Assembly (NCBI RefSeq): GCF_025466085.1
Contig: NZ_JANLOD010000055.1
Span: 62,001-126,000, forward strand
Source: Pseudomonas sp. 14P_8.1_Bac3
Lineage (GTDB): Bacteria; Pseudomonadota; Gammaproteobacteria; Pseudomonadales; Pseudomonadaceae
DNA length: 64,000 bases
Reading direction: 5' to 3'
Both the position numbers and the translations under genes were made by a program. Numbering within the stretch: the stretch's first letter is position 1; each line of letters starts with the position of its first letter. This document shows, piece by piece, positions 51,159 to 60,587 of the stretch. Below the pieces are notes generated by a model. The model was not told where the DNA came from and did not search any database. It was given only the letters and a program-made list of their open reading frames with translations.

Positions 51159-51190
51159 CCCCTGTAGGAGCGAGCCTGCTCCTACAGGGG
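51159..51190. repeat. Collapsed REP hairpin, copy 2
   Basis: CCCCTGTAGGAGC / GCTCCTACAGGGG with 6 nt loop, identical arms to 48052-48083. Also a likely transcript end for catA. Confidence 0.85.
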
Positions 51191-51200
51191 GTTGCGGTGG

Positions 51201-52130
51201 TCAGTCTTCCAGGGCGCGAACCCGTTCGTGACGCTGCTGCTCTTCTGGCTGGGCTGTCGACTGCAAGGTGAAATCGAAGTCGATCTCGGCAAAACGTCCA
51301 GTCACGCCATAAGCCTTCGCACGCGCCTGATCTTCGCTGAAAGTGATCCGGGCGATCAACTCGTCACGGGTGGCGTAGGCAAAGTCGTCGTGCAGGTACT
51401 GATCGCCGTCGAGGTTGATCTGGGTGGTCAGGTGACGATGATCCGCTGCCGAGATGAAGAAGTGGATGTGCGCCGGACGCTGGCCATGACGGCCCAGTTG
51501 ATCGAGCAGTTGCTGGGTCGGACCGTCCGGTGGGCAACCGTAGCCCGACGGCACGATGCTGCGGAAGCGGTAGCGGCCTTCGGCGTCGGTAACGATGCGG
51601 CGACGCAGGTTGAACTCCGATTGCGTGGTATCGAAGTACGAGTAAGTGCCACCGGTGTTGGCGTGCCAGACGTCCACCACCGCACCGGCCAGCGGTTCAC
51701 CGGCGGTGTTGAACACGCGGCCCTGCATGAACAGGGTCACACCCGGATCAACGCCATCATCCAGACGCGCTTCTCCCTGGGACAATGGCGCACCCGCCAC
51801 GTACAGCGGGCCTTCGATGGTCCGCGGCGTGCCGCCGGATTTGCCGGCCTGCTCGTCTTCCGCGTCCATCAGCAGGTCCAGGTAATGTTCCAGGCCGAGC
51901 CCGGCCACCACGAGGCCGGCTTCCTGACGCGCACCCAGCACGTTGAGGTAGTTGACGGCTTTCCAGAACTCTTCAGGGGTCACGGCGAGGTCTTCGATGA
52001 TGTTCACCGAGTCGCGCAGGATGCGATAGATCAGCGCCTTGACCCGCGGGTTGCCGCCGTCGTTCAGCAGGCCGCTGGCCTCTTCGAGAAATTTCTGGGC
52101 ACTGGCAGTGTGGGAAATCTTGACGTTCAT
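51201..52130 (-). CDS. catA: Catechol 1,2-dioxygenase
   Basis: Intradiol ring-cleaving Fe(III) enzyme converting catechol to cis,cis-muconate; 309 aa. Ligand region GTYSYFDTTQSEFNLRRR and PSGYGCPPDGPTQ supply the tyrosines, RPAHIHFFIS the histidines. Last of catBCA. Confidence 0.97.
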   Translation of the reverse strand: MNVKISHTASAQKFLEEASGLLNDGGNPRVKALIYRILRDSVNIIEDLAVTPEEFWKAVNYLNVLGARQEAGLVVAGLGLEHYLDLLMDAEDEQAGKSGGTPRTIEGPLYVAGAPLSQGEARLDDGVDPGVTLFMQGRVFNTAGEPLAGAVVDVWHANTGGTYSYFDTTQSEFNLRRRIVTDAEGRYRFRSIVPSGYGCPPDGPTQQLLDQLGRHGQRPAHIHFFISAADHRHLTTQINLDGDQYLHDDFAYATRDELIARITFSEDQARAKAYGVTGRFAEIDFDFTLQSTAQPEEQQRHERVRALED

Positions 52131-52185
52131 TTTGCTGGGTTCCTCATCTTGTAATTATTGGCGTAGCGCGCTGGGCAGGCTGGGC

Positions 52186-52476
52186 TCAGCGGTCATCGTC
52201 ACGAATGGAAGAAGGATGCCGGCACATCGCGTCGATATCGATGGCCATGTACGGAAACAACGGCAATTGCATCAGCAGGTCATGCAGTTCCTGGACGCTG
52301 TCGACGTCGAACACGCTGTAATTGGCGTAGTGCCCGGCGATGCGCCACAGATGGCGCCATTTGCCTTGCTCTTGCAGGCGCTGGGCCAGGGCTTTTTCGT
52401 CGGCCTTGAGCTTGCTGGCCGTTTCCGGGTTCATGTCGACCGGCAGGTTCACGGTCATTTTTACGTGGAACAGCAT
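52186..52476 (-). CDS. catC: Muconolactone delta-isomerase
   Basis: Converts muconolactone to beta-ketoadipate enol-lactone, 96 aa, full family length. MLFHVKMTVNLPVDM at the start and the Trp-rich middle (GKWRHLWRIAGHYANYSVFDV) are diagnostic. Lies between catB and catA in one transcript. Confidence 0.97.
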   Translation of the reverse strand: MLFHVKMTVNLPVDMNPETASKLKADEKALAQRLQEQGKWRHLWRIAGHYANYSVFDVDSVQELHDLLMQLPLFPYMAIDIDAMCRHPSSIRDDDR

Positions 52477-52486
52477 ATCGCTCTCC

Positions 52487-53635
52487 TCAGGCTAAATGGA
52501 CGGCAGTAGAAGTCTTGTCGCGACGGAAGAACGCCAGGCGCTCTTCGTCGAGGCTCAGGCCCAGGCCGGGGGTTTTCGGCACGTGCAGTTCGAAATCGCG
52601 ATACTCCAGCGGTTCGCTGAGAATGTCTTCGGTGAGCAGCAACGGGCCGAACAGCTCGGTGTCCCATGCCAGTTTGTTCAAGGTGATGAACGCCTGGGCC
52701 GCCGCCATGGTGCCAATGCCACCTTCGAGCATGGTGCCACCGTACAAACCAATCCCGGCCGCTTCGGCGATCGAGGCCGTTCGCAATACGGCGCGCGGGC
52801 CGCCGTTCTTGGCGATCTTCAGGGCAAACACTGAAGCCGCGCCTTCGCGGGCCAAGTTGAACGCGTCTTCCACGCACTCGATGGATTCATCGGCCATGAT
52901 CGGCGCCGGACTCGTCATGTTCAGGCGCACCATGCCCATGCGGTTGTTGCGCGAAATCGGCTGTTCGATCAGGTCGATACCGTTGCTGCCGAGGATCCGG
53001 CAGGCACGCAATGCAACCGCTTCGTCCCAGGCCTGATTGACATCGACCCGCACACTGGCACGATCGCCCAGGGCTTTCTTGATCGCAATGACGTGGGCCA
53101 GGTCGCGGTTGACTTCGCCGGCGCCGATTTTCAGTTTGAAGATGCGGTGACGGCGCAGGTCGAGCATTTTTTCCGCTTCGGCGATGTCCTTTTCGGTGTC
53201 GCCGCTGGCCAGGGTCCAGGCCACCGACAGCGCGTCGCGAACCCGGCCGCCGAGCAGTTCGCTGACCGGCAGGCCGAGGCGCTTGCCCTGGGCGTCGAGC
53301 AAGGCGGTTTCGATACCTGATTTGGCGAAGGTGTTGCCGCGGAGGCTGCGCTCCAGGCGCAACATCGCCGCGTTCACATTGGCGCTGTCCTGGCCGAGCA
53401 GCAGCGGCGCGAAGTGACGGTCGATGTTGGTCTTGATGCTGTCCGGGCTTTCGCCGCCGTAGGCCAGGCCACCGATGGTGGTGGATTCGCCGATACCTTC
53501 GATGCCGTCGGCGCAGCGCACACGAATGATCACCAGGGTCTGGTTCTGCATGGTGTGCATCGCCAGCTTGTGCGGGCGGATGGTCGGCAAATCGACGATG
53601 ATCGTCTCGATCGATTCAATGGCTGTTGCAAGCAT
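52487..53635 (-). CDS. catB: Muconate cycloisomerase I
   Basis: Enolase-superfamily enzyme converting cis,cis-muconate to muconolactone, 382 aa from ATG at 53635. Catalytic Lys-x-Lys in FKLKIGAG, metal ligands in VDVNQAW, EQP and ADES. First gene of catBCA, divergent from catR. Confidence 0.96.
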   Translation of the reverse strand: MLATAIESIETIIVDLPTIRPHKLAMHTMQNQTLVIIRVRCADGIEGIGESTTIGGLAYGGESPDSIKTNIDRHFAPLLLGQDSANVNAAMLRLERSLRGNTFAKSGIETALLDAQGKRLGLPVSELLGGRVRDALSVAWTLASGDTEKDIAEAEKMLDLRRHRIFKLKIGAGEVNRDLAHVIAIKKALGDRASVRVDVNQAWDEAVALRACRILGSNGIDLIEQPISRNNRMGMVRLNMTSPAPIMADESIECVEDAFNLAREGAASVFALKIAKNGGPRAVLRTASIAEAAGIGLYGGTMLEGGIGTMAAAQAFITLNKLAWDTELFGPLLLTEDILSEPLEYRDFELHVPKTPGLGLSLDEERLAFFRRDKTSTAVHLA

Positions 53636-53721
53636 GTCGATACCCGTCAGGTTCTTAAAGTTCTGCAACCGATTCTGGTACGGCTTTTTTAAGGAAGCCA
53701 ATATAGAATTGGTCTGACTTG

Positions 53722-53736
53722 ATACCTTAAAGGTAT
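53722..53736. promoter_or_regulatory. CatR operator between catR and catB
   Basis: ATACCTT-A-AAGGTAT, a 15 bp palindrome with the LysR T-N11-A core. It lies 26 bp before the catR start and 87 bp before the catB start, as expected for divergent autoregulation with activation of catB. Confidence 0.75.
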
Positions 53737-53762
53737 GCAATTGTTTTGTTCGCGGAGGCTCC

Positions 53763-54647
53763 ATGGAATTACGTCACCTGCGGTATTTTCAGGTGCTGGC
53801 TCAAACCCTCAACTTCACCCGCGCCGCGGAGCTGCTGCACATCGCCCAGCCGCCGCTGAGCCGGCAGATTCAGCAGTTGGAGGACGAACTCGGGGTGTTG
53901 CTGCTGGAGCGCGGTCGGCCGCTGAAGCTGACGGATGCCGGACGGTTTTTCCATGAGCACTCCACTGCGCTGCTCGAGCAATTGAGCAAGGTCTGCGACA
54001 ACACGCGGCGGATCGGACTGGGTGAAAAGACCTGGCTAGGGATCGGTTTTGCGCCCTCGACCCTGTATGGCGTGCTGCCCGAACTGATTCGGCGTTTGCG
54101 CAGTGGCGAGCCGCTGGAGCTGGAACTGGGGCTTTCGGAATTGACCACGCTGCAACAAGTCCAGGCGCTCAAGGCCGGGCGGATCGATATCGGCTTCGGC
54201 CGGATTCGCATCGACGACCCGGCGATCATCCAGACCGTGTTGACCGAGGACCGCTTGGTCGCCGCCCTGCCCGCTGGCCATCCTCTGTTAGGCGCGCCGA
54301 TCAGCCTGCGCGATCTGGCCAAAGAACCCTTCGTGCTCTACCCCGGCAACCCGCGGCCCAGTTATGCCGATCATGTGATTGCCTTGTTCGAGTCCTCTGG
54401 TGTGAGCATCCATGTAGCGCAATGGACCAACGAACTGCAAACCGCCATCGGCCTGGTGGGCGCGGGTATTGGCGTAACCCTGGTGCCGGCCTCGGTGCAG
54501 CTGCTGCACCGCGATGACATTGGTTTCACCCCGCTGCTGGAGGACAACGCGACCTCGCCGATCATTCTCAGCCGTCGCGTGGGCGATGTGTCGCCCGGGT
54601 TGAATCATTGTTTGCGGATGATCGATGAGTTGTTGCCGCGGGACTAA
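53763..54647 (+). CDS. catR: LysR-family regulator of catechol genes
   Basis: A 294 aa LysR regulator. Helix-turn-helix at 1-60 (MELRHLRYFQVLAQTLNFTRAAELLHIAQPPLSRQI) and a periplasmic-binding-like effector domain. CatR activates catBCA with cis,cis-muconate. Divergent from catB. Confidence 0.94.
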   Translation: MELRHLRYFQVLAQTLNFTRAAELLHIAQPPLSRQIQQLEDELGVLLLERGRPLKLTDAGRFFHEHSTALLEQLSKVCDNTRRIGLGEKTWLGIGFAPSTLYGVLPELIRRLRSGEPLELELGLSELTTLQQVQALKAGRIDIGFGRIRIDDPAIIQTVLTEDRLVAALPAGHPLLGAPISLRDLAKEPFVLYPGNPRPSYADHVIALFESSGVSIHVAQWTNELQTAIGLVGAGIGVTLVPASVQLLHRDDIGFTPLLEDNATSPIILSRRVGDVSPGLNHCLRMIDELLPRD

Positions 54648-54886
54648 CCGGCAAACGCCCGGCGCCCGGCGCGCATTTCCGTGCGCAGCTCGCCGATCAG
54701 GTTGGAGATGGCGCGCACGCTGGTCAGTTGTGCCGGGGAAACGCCGGTGAGCAACAGGTCGATCCGGCCGGTGGCACGCTCGAAGACCTTGATCCGCAGC
54801 GACCCGTCGGGGTTCACCGTGCAGGCGCAGGACAAAGGTTGAAAACCGGACTCCACAATGCGGCAAAGTTCTGGAACTGAAACCAT
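54644..54886 (-). CDS. DUF1652-like protein
   Basis: An 80 aa cytosolic protein. MVSVPELCRIVESGFQPLSCACT and the TGVSPAQLTSVRAISNLIGELRTEM helix match the Pseudomonas DUF1652 family. RBS GGAGGCG upstream. Function unknown. Its stop overlaps the catR stop region. Confidence 0.85.
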   Translation of the reverse strand: MVSVPELCRIVESGFQPLSCACTVNPDGSLRIKVFERATGRIDLLLTGVSPAQLTSVRAISNLIGELRTEMRAGRRAFAG

Positions 54887-55004
54887 GAAGGACGCCTCCG
54901 TCGCGGCTGATCGGATTCAACGGTTCAGAATAGCTGCGCTTTTTCGGTTCTGTGCCACCGACCACCGATAAAAAGCGTGATCCAGCGCTCATTTTTGATG
55001 GGCT

Positions 55005-55904
55005 TTAATGCGCGTCGCCATCCCAGATCCAGTTCCAGATCCCCGGCAGCTTCACCGGTTGTGAGCTGTCTCGCACCGTACGAGCCAACGCCGCCCGTTG
55101 CAACGCGGCCTGATCGTCATAAAACGGCTTCTGCGCGGTTGTCAAACCTGTCGCCTGCGCACTGTCCAGGAGAATTTGCAGGTACTCCCGGGCGTGCCGG
55201 GCGGTGTAGCGGTTGAGGTCGTGGAAAGTCACCACCACCGGGATCACCCCGTCCACAGTCGGCAATTCGCCCAACGCAATGCGCTCTCGCACTTCCGACA
55301 ACTGCCGCAGCATATTTGCCCGACGCCGCGGGCTGCCGTTGAAGCCCCAGATCTTGCCGTCGTTGGCGCTCAGGTCGGTCAGCAACACGTGCAGGCCGTG
55401 CTGTTGGTAGGCGGCGAACACCCGTTTGTCGTAATTCCAGAATGGCGGCCGCACCAGGGTCGGCGGCGTGCCGGTGATCGCGGCGATGTCCGCAATGCCC
55501 TTGTTCAGCGATTGCTCCAGCGCCTCCGGGCTCAGGGAGCGATGATTGGTGTGCCAGTGCGTGGCCGTGTGGAAACCCAGGACCTGCCCGTCGGCGTGCT
55601 CGCGGCGCATGACCTCACGGCCGATGTCGCTGTCCCCCGCCCGTGGCGCGCCGGTCTGCACGAAGAACACCGCTTTGAGGTTCGGTTGCACCGGGTTGCT
55701 CGCCAGGCTATCGAGCACGGTCATCGTTGGATTCCAGAAACTCGAGGCGCTGGGGCCGTCATCGAACGTCAGCAGAAAACGGATCGGTGCCTGCGCGCGC
55801 AGCCGCTGTTCAGTCTGCTGCGTCAGGTCGATGGGAGCGGCGATGCAACCCGCCAGCCCGACGGCAATAGCAAGTGTGCAGAAAACCTTGAACAGCTGTT
55901 TCAT
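55005..55904 (-). CDS. Polysaccharide deacetylase family lipoprotein
   Basis: A 299 aa predicted lipoprotein (MKQLFKVFCTLAIAVGLAGC, lipobox LAGC). NodB-fold catalytic motifs: TFDDGP (Asp-Asp), H-x3-H-like HTATHWH, and RPPFWNYD. Likely deacetylates a periplasmic or surface glycan. Monocistronic. Confidence 0.9.
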   Translation of the reverse strand: MKQLFKVFCTLAIAVGLAGCIAAPIDLTQQTEQRLRAQAPIRFLLTFDDGPSASSFWNPTMTVLDSLASNPVQPNLKAVFFVQTGAPRAGDSDIGREVMRREHADGQVLGFHTATHWHTNHRSLSPEALEQSLNKGIADIAAITGTPPTLVRPPFWNYDKRVFAAYQQHGLHVLLTDLSANDGKIWGFNGSPRRRANMLRQLSEVRERIALGELPTVDGVIPVVVTFHDLNRYTARHAREYLQILLDSAQATGLTTAQKPFYDDQAALQRAALARTVRDSSQPVKLPGIWNWIWDGDAH

Positions 55905-55995
55905 GGTGTGCCCCGGGCCAGACCGTTAAGCCCGCACAAAGGTGCGGGCGCGGGTTGGATCAGGGTACACAGTTTTGGTTCCGGTGCTGCGCCGG

Positions 55996-56943
55996 TTACT
56001 CGGCAAAAGCCTGCTGGAACGAGTTATCGATGATCGGCGCAGTCGCCAGCTCTGTCGGCAGCGCCTTGACCTTGAACAGAAAGTCCGCGGTGCTCTGCAG
56101 ATCCTTGGCCGCCTGCGCGTCCACCGGGCCGACGGTCATGTGCGCCTGACGCAGCCAGTGGCGCGAGACGTTCTGGTCCAGGTTGGCCTTCTTCGCCCAC
56201 AGATCGGCGTATTCGTCGGTGTTATTGTCGACCCAGGCGCGGGCCTTTTTCAGGCGCACCAGGAAGTCGGCAATGGCTTCACGCTTGCTGTCGATCGAAG
56301 GTGTCGACGCGGCGATGGCGCTGAGACCGGGCATCAGGTTTTTCGCGGTAAGGATCGGCCGCGCGCCGGAAAACAGGATCTGCTGGGAAATGTACGGTTC
56401 CCAGACCGGGAAGGCATCGATGCTGCCCTGTGGCAGCGCGGCGGCGGCATCGATCGGCATCAGTTTGATGAAGTCGACGTAATTCTCCGGCAGGTCGGCT
56501 TTTTCCAGGGCGCGCAAGGTCAGTTGCTGACTCCAGGCACCGGGCCAGTAGGCGACTTTCTTGCCCTTGAGGTCGGCGATGGTTTTGACCGGCGAGTCCT
56601 TGGGCACCAGCAAGGCGATGGTGTCCGGGTTCTGCCGGGAGACCCCGATCAGCTTCACCGGCGCCTGCTTGGCGGCGAGAAACAGAAAGCCCGAATCGCC
56701 AAGAAAGCCCAGGTCCAGCGCGCCGGTATTCAGCGCTTCAGCCAGCGGCGCAGCGGCCTGGAAGTGCTTCCAGTCTACGGTATAGGGTGCCCCTTGCAGC
56801 ACACCCGAGGCCTCCACCGAGGCACGCACGTTGTAGTAATTCTGGTCGCCGACATGCAGGACTACAGGTTCGGCGGCGTAGGCCAATGGCGCGGCAAACA
56901 GTGCGCTGGTCAATAGACTGCGGACAAATCGGGACAGGTTCAT
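55996..56943 (-). CDS. Sulfonate/nitrate-type ABC substrate-binding protein
   Basis: SsuA/TauA-family periplasmic protein, 315 aa from ATG at 56943. Signal peptide ending APLAYA. Motifs LDLGFLGDSGFLFLAAKQ and DLKGKKVAYWPGAWSQQLTLRALEKA. No permease or ATPase follows; it may share those encoded at 58247-59806. Confidence 0.88.
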   Translation of the reverse strand: MNLSRFVRSLLTSALFAAPLAYAAEPVVLHVGDQNYYNVRASVEASGVLQGAPYTVDWKHFQAAAPLAEALNTGALDLGFLGDSGFLFLAAKQAPVKLIGVSRQNPDTIALLVPKDSPVKTIADLKGKKVAYWPGAWSQQLTLRALEKADLPENYVDFIKLMPIDAAAALPQGSIDAFPVWEPYISQQILFSGARPILTAKNLMPGLSAIAASTPSIDSKREAIADFLVRLKKARAWVDNNTDEYADLWAKKANLDQNVSRHWLRQAHMTVGPVDAQAAKDLQSTADFLFKVKALPTELATAPIIDNSFQQAFAE

Positions 56944-57239
56944 CGGGGCTCCTCGAGAGTGAATGGCATAGACCATAACGCTCTTACAGGACGCTTTTTA
57001 AATTCTATTTATGCATAAGCTCATGACGGTCAGCCCGCACTGTTCGCTCAGCAACAGTGGTCGGTCAGAGTGTCTGCCAGGCAACACTTCCGGCGCATCC
57101 AGACCCGCGCGAACGCCTGATAAACCCACGAAATCGCTGATATGGCACAGAGCCTGCAATATTCCTTTTATGCAGGAACATTCCATAAAAAATGATTTTT
57201 AAGACATAAGTCTATCAACGCCTTGCCGGAGCCGATCCC
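56944..57239. other. Divergent promoter region between two SsuA-like genes
   Basis: About 296 bp, AT-rich in two patches (about 56990-57020 and 57165-57215). These should hold the two divergent promoters. No gene or clear palindrome seen. Confidence 0.45.
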
Positions 57240-58226
57240 ATGAAGTCCACCGTCCGTTTTCCCGCCGTCAGGTATCTGCTGAGCGCCTGCGCCCTGGCCT
57301 TGAGCCTGCAACCCTTGGCGCAGGCCGCTGAAACGCCGCCGGCTGAAGTGCACCTCGACTACGCCTATTACTCGCCGGTCAGCCTGGTGCTCAAGCACTT
57401 CGGTTTTCTGGAGAAGGCCCTGCCCCAGACCAAAGTCAGCTGGGTGTTGAGCCAGGGCAGCAACCGCTCGCTGGAATACCTCAACAGCGGCGGCGTCGAC
57501 TTCGCATCCTCTGCCAGCCTCGCCGCCGTGCTCAGCCGCGCCAATGGCAGCCCGATCAAATCGGTCTACGTCTACAGCCGCGCCGAATGGACCGCGCTGG
57601 TGGTGCGCAAGGACTCGCCCTACCAGACCGTCGCTGACCTGAAAGGCAAAAAGATCGCCGCCACCAAAGGCACCGACCCGTACCTGTTTACCTTGCGCAG
57701 CCTGCAGAAAGCCGGCCTGAGCAAGGACGACGTGGAACTGGTGCATCTGCAACATCCCGATGGCCGCACGGCGCTGGAAAAAGGTGACGTCGACGCCTGG
57801 GCCGGTCTCGATCCGCACATGGCCGCGAGCCAGGTTCAGGCCGGCTCGCGCCTGCTGTATCGCAACACCGATTTCAACAGCTATGGCGTGGTCAGCGTCA
57901 CCGACACCTATGCCAAAGAGCATCCGCAAGCCATCGAGACCGTGCTGAAGGCCTACGAACAGGCCCGCGAGTGGGCGGTGAAAAACCCCGATGAACTGGC
58001 GCAACTGCTTGCCACCGAATCCGGCCTGCCGCTGGAAGTGGCCAAGCTGCAACTGTCGCGCACAGACCTGAGCAGCCCGCAATTGACGGCCAAGGATGTG
58101 ATTGCGTCGAAGGCGGCCGCGCCGATCCTGGTCTCGGAGGAGTTGGTCAAACGGGGCGTGAACGTCGATCAAGTGATCGATCAGTTGATCGACACCGGCT
58201 TCAAGGAAACCGTGGCCCGTCAATAA
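57240..58226 (+). CDS. Aliphatic sulfonate-type ABC substrate-binding protein
   Basis: A 328 aa SsuA-like periplasmic binding protein; signal peptide to about residue 31 (PLAQAAE). Landmarks YYSPVSLVLKHFGFLEK, GGVDFASSASLAAVL and VADLKGKKIAATKGTDPYLF. First of a three-gene transporter operon with permease and ATPase. Confidence 0.9.
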   Translation: MKSTVRFPAVRYLLSACALALSLQPLAQAAETPPAEVHLDYAYYSPVSLVLKHFGFLEKALPQTKVSWVLSQGSNRSLEYLNSGGVDFASSASLAAVLSRANGSPIKSVYVYSRAEWTALVVRKDSPYQTVADLKGKKIAATKGTDPYLFTLRSLQKAGLSKDDVELVHLQHPDGRTALEKGDVDAWAGLDPHMAASQVQAGSRLLYRNTDFNSYGVVSVTDTYAKEHPQAIETVLKAYEQAREWAVKNPDELAQLLATESGLPLEVAKLQLSRTDLSSPQLTAKDVIASKAAAPILVSEELVKRGVNVDQVIDQLIDTGFKETVARQ

Positions 58227-58246
58227 AAGCGAACCTTGAGACCCTC

Positions 58247-59089
58247 ATGACCAGCAAAAGCAAACACCTGCCCCTCGAACTGCCGGCGCCCCGGCGCGCC
58301 ACGTTTTCGCTCAGCGACGCCTGGCGTCTGCGCCTCAAGGGCCTGGCCCTGCCGGTGCTGATCCTGCTGGTGCTGGAATTCGTCGTACGGGTCGGTTGGC
58401 TGCCGTCCTACCAGATGCCGGCTCCCAGTGAAATTGCCCTGACCCTGCGCGACCTCGCCGAAGGCGCGCTGTGGAAGCACATCAGCGCCAGTCTGTTGCG
58501 GGTGCTGCTCGGTTTCGCCATCGGCGCCAGCCTAGCCCTGGTATTTGCCGCCTGGGTCGGTTTGAGCCGCGAAGCCGAAGCCTGGCTGGAACCGACGTTT
58601 GCCGGCCTACGTTCGATCCCGAGCCTGGCCTGGGTGCCGCTGTTGCTGCTGTGGCTGGGCATCGACGAAACCTCGAAAATCGTCCTGATCGCCATCGGCG
58701 CCTTCTTTCCGGTGTACCTCAATGGCGTCTCGGCGATCCGCGACATCGACCGCAAACTGGTGGAAGTCGGGCAGATGTATGGCTTCAGTCGCTTGCGCCT
58801 GGTGCGGCGGATTTTGCTGCCAGCCGCCCTGCCCGGCCTGTTCACCGGACTGCGCAGCGGCATGAGCCTGGCGTGGATGTTTCTGGTGGCAGCGGAGCTG
58901 ATCGCAGCAACCAAGGGCCTGGGTTACCTGCTCAGTGACGGGCGCGAAACATCGCGTCCAGACATCGTGCTCGCGGCGATTATCGTGCTGGCGCTGCTGG
59001 GCAAACTCAGCGACGGCATCCTGGCCGGCCTGGAGAAACGCTTCCTGGCCTGGCGCGACACCTTCAACGGCCAACGGGCGGAGGATTGA
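58247..59089 (+). CDS. Sulfonate-type ABC transporter permease
   Basis: SsuC/TauC-type permease, 280 aa, about six transmembrane helices. The EAA motif is in EVGQMYGFSRLRLVRRILLPAALPG. Starts 20 bp after the binding-protein stop and is followed 3 bp later by the ATPase. Confidence 0.93.
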   Translation: MTSKSKHLPLELPAPRRATFSLSDAWRLRLKGLALPVLILLVLEFVVRVGWLPSYQMPAPSEIALTLRDLAEGALWKHISASLLRVLLGFAIGASLALVFAAWVGLSREAEAWLEPTFAGLRSIPSLAWVPLLLLWLGIDETSKIVLIAIGAFFPVYLNGVSAIRDIDRKLVEVGQMYGFSRLRLVRRILLPAALPGLFTGLRSGMSLAWMFLVAAELIAATKGLGYLLSDGRETSRPDIVLAAIIVLALLGKLSDGILAGLEKRFLAWRDTFNGQRAED

Positions 59090-59092
59090 GCC

Positions 59093-59806
59093 ATGACCGG
59101 ACACCTGCTGGATATTCACGTCGAGCGCAAAACCTTCGCCACCACTACCGTGCTGCAGAATATCCACCTGCAATTGCAGCCAAGGGAAACCGTCAGCCTG
59201 CTGGGGCCAAGCGGTTGCGGCAAGAGCACGTTATTGCGGATCGTCGCCGGACTGGAGAAGGATTTTCAGGGTGAGCTCGACAGCCGCGCCGGGGAAATCG
59301 CCTTCGTGTTCCAGGAACCGCGGCTGATGCCGTGGCTGACCGTGGAGCAAAACATCGGCTTCAGTGCCGACAGTCGTTACGACAAGGCCTGGGTAACGCA
59401 ACTGATCGATGAAGTCGGCCTGAGTGGTTTCGCCGATGCCTTGCCCAAAGCGCTGTCCGGCGGTATGGCGCAACGGGTCGCGATTGCGCGTGGTCTTTAT
59501 TCGCGGCCCGCTGTGCTGCTACTCGACGAACCCTTCAGCGCCGTGGACGCCTTCACCCGGATGAAACTGCAGGACTTGCTGCTACAACTGGCGGAACGTC
59601 ACGCCATTGCTCTGTTGCTGGTGACCCACGACGTCGATGAAGCGCTGTACCTCAGTGACCGGGTATTGGTCATGGACAATCGCCCCAGCAGCATTCGTCA
59701 GGAACTGGCCGTGCAACTGGCGCATCCCCGCGACCGTCGCGACCCGCTGCTGGCGCAATTGAAAGCGTTGTCGTTGACCGAGTTGCAGCGGGCGCATGTG
59801 ATCTGA
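59093..59806 (+). CDS. Sulfonate-type ABC transporter ATP-binding protein
   Basis: SsuB/TauB-type ATPase, 237 aa. Walker A GPSGCGKST, Q-loop FVFQEPRLMPWL, signature LSGGMAQRVAIARGL, Walker B LLLDEPFSAVD, H-loop VTHDVDEAL. Last gene; no sulfonate monooxygenase is next to it. Confidence 0.93.
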   Translation: MTGHLLDIHVERKTFATTTVLQNIHLQLQPRETVSLLGPSGCGKSTLLRIVAGLEKDFQGELDSRAGEIAFVFQEPRLMPWLTVEQNIGFSADSRYDKAWVTQLIDEVGLSGFADALPKALSGGMAQRVAIARGLYSRPAVLLLDEPFSAVDAFTRMKLQDLLLQLAERHAIALLLVTHDVDEALYLSDRVLVMDNRPSSIRQELAVQLAHPRDRRDPLLAQLKALSLTELQRAHVI

Positions 59807-60154
59807 CCGCCCGCCTGTATTGCTGCAAACTTCACGACTAGCAGAACTGGCTTGCCGGCGATGGCGTCCGCAAAGACGCCACCCTTATCAATTCCAACAA
59901 AAATACCGTCGTATTTCACACCTGCCGCTCTAGCTTAATAACTGCAACGTTACAGGCACTGTTTCACCCAAGAAACACTTGGCGAAACATGGCGTTTTGA
60001 TGCGTCAACCGCTTGTCTGACAATTTGATCGTCATACATACATTTAGAATAACTACAGCTAGCATGCGCGCCGCATTTCCATGGCGCCGCCCAGTTGACC
60101 AAAGAGTCAATAACTAAGGAAATCCCTACTACTACAAGCCTTGCAGAGAACTCA
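59807..60154. other. Gene-free interval upstream of the 60155 gene
   Basis: About 350 bp. It contains a partial REP-like sequence near 59842-59865 and an AT-rich stretch near 59930-60060 that may hold the promoter of the following gene. No gene seen. Confidence 0.45.
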
Positions 60155-60427
60155 ATGCGCGACGATTTTGCAATTGATCAAGTCGTTGGTCTGGAGTGTG
60201 TTTATCTTTCGACGACAGAACACTATCGGCTGGACTGTTTTATCGAACAATACATAAAAACGCGGAATCTTCGATCAATTCCGGGAATCGACGGCATCCT
60301 GCGTGCAGCCCTCAAACACTATCCGGGCAAACATCCGGTGATGGTCAACGAGTTGAATGCCTGGATCGACAAGACGCTCGGCTATCGGGCGTCGCACCCC
60401 GATGTATTACAGCTGGACGACGCTTGA
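60155..60427 (+). CDS. Hypothetical protein
   Basis: A 90 aa protein from ATG at 60155 (an in-frame TTG at 60095 would add 20 residues). MRDDFAIDQVVGLECVYLSTTEHYRL then helices (LDCFIEQYIKTRNL, IDGILRAALKHYPG). No recognised domain. Confidence 0.55.
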   Translation: MRDDFAIDQVVGLECVYLSTTEHYRLDCFIEQYIKTRNLRSIPGIDGILRAALKHYPGKHPVMVNELNAWIDKTLGYRASHPDVLQLDDA

Positions 60428-60456
60428 AACGCAAAGCCCCGCTATATGCCTCACCC

Positions 60457-60559
60457 TGTAAGAGCGAGCTTGCTCGCGATGAACGTTAACGGTAACGCGG
60501 GTTTCCTGAAGAAACGCGGCGTTCTGGCGTCCATCGCGAGCAAGCTCGCTCCTACAGGG
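60457..60559. repeat. REP pair (inverted)
   Basis: REP copies at 60457-60480 and 60533-60558, opposite orientation, between convergent genes. Confidence 0.87.
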
Positions 60560-60587
60560 GGATGCGTGTAGCGGGGCTTTGTTGTGT

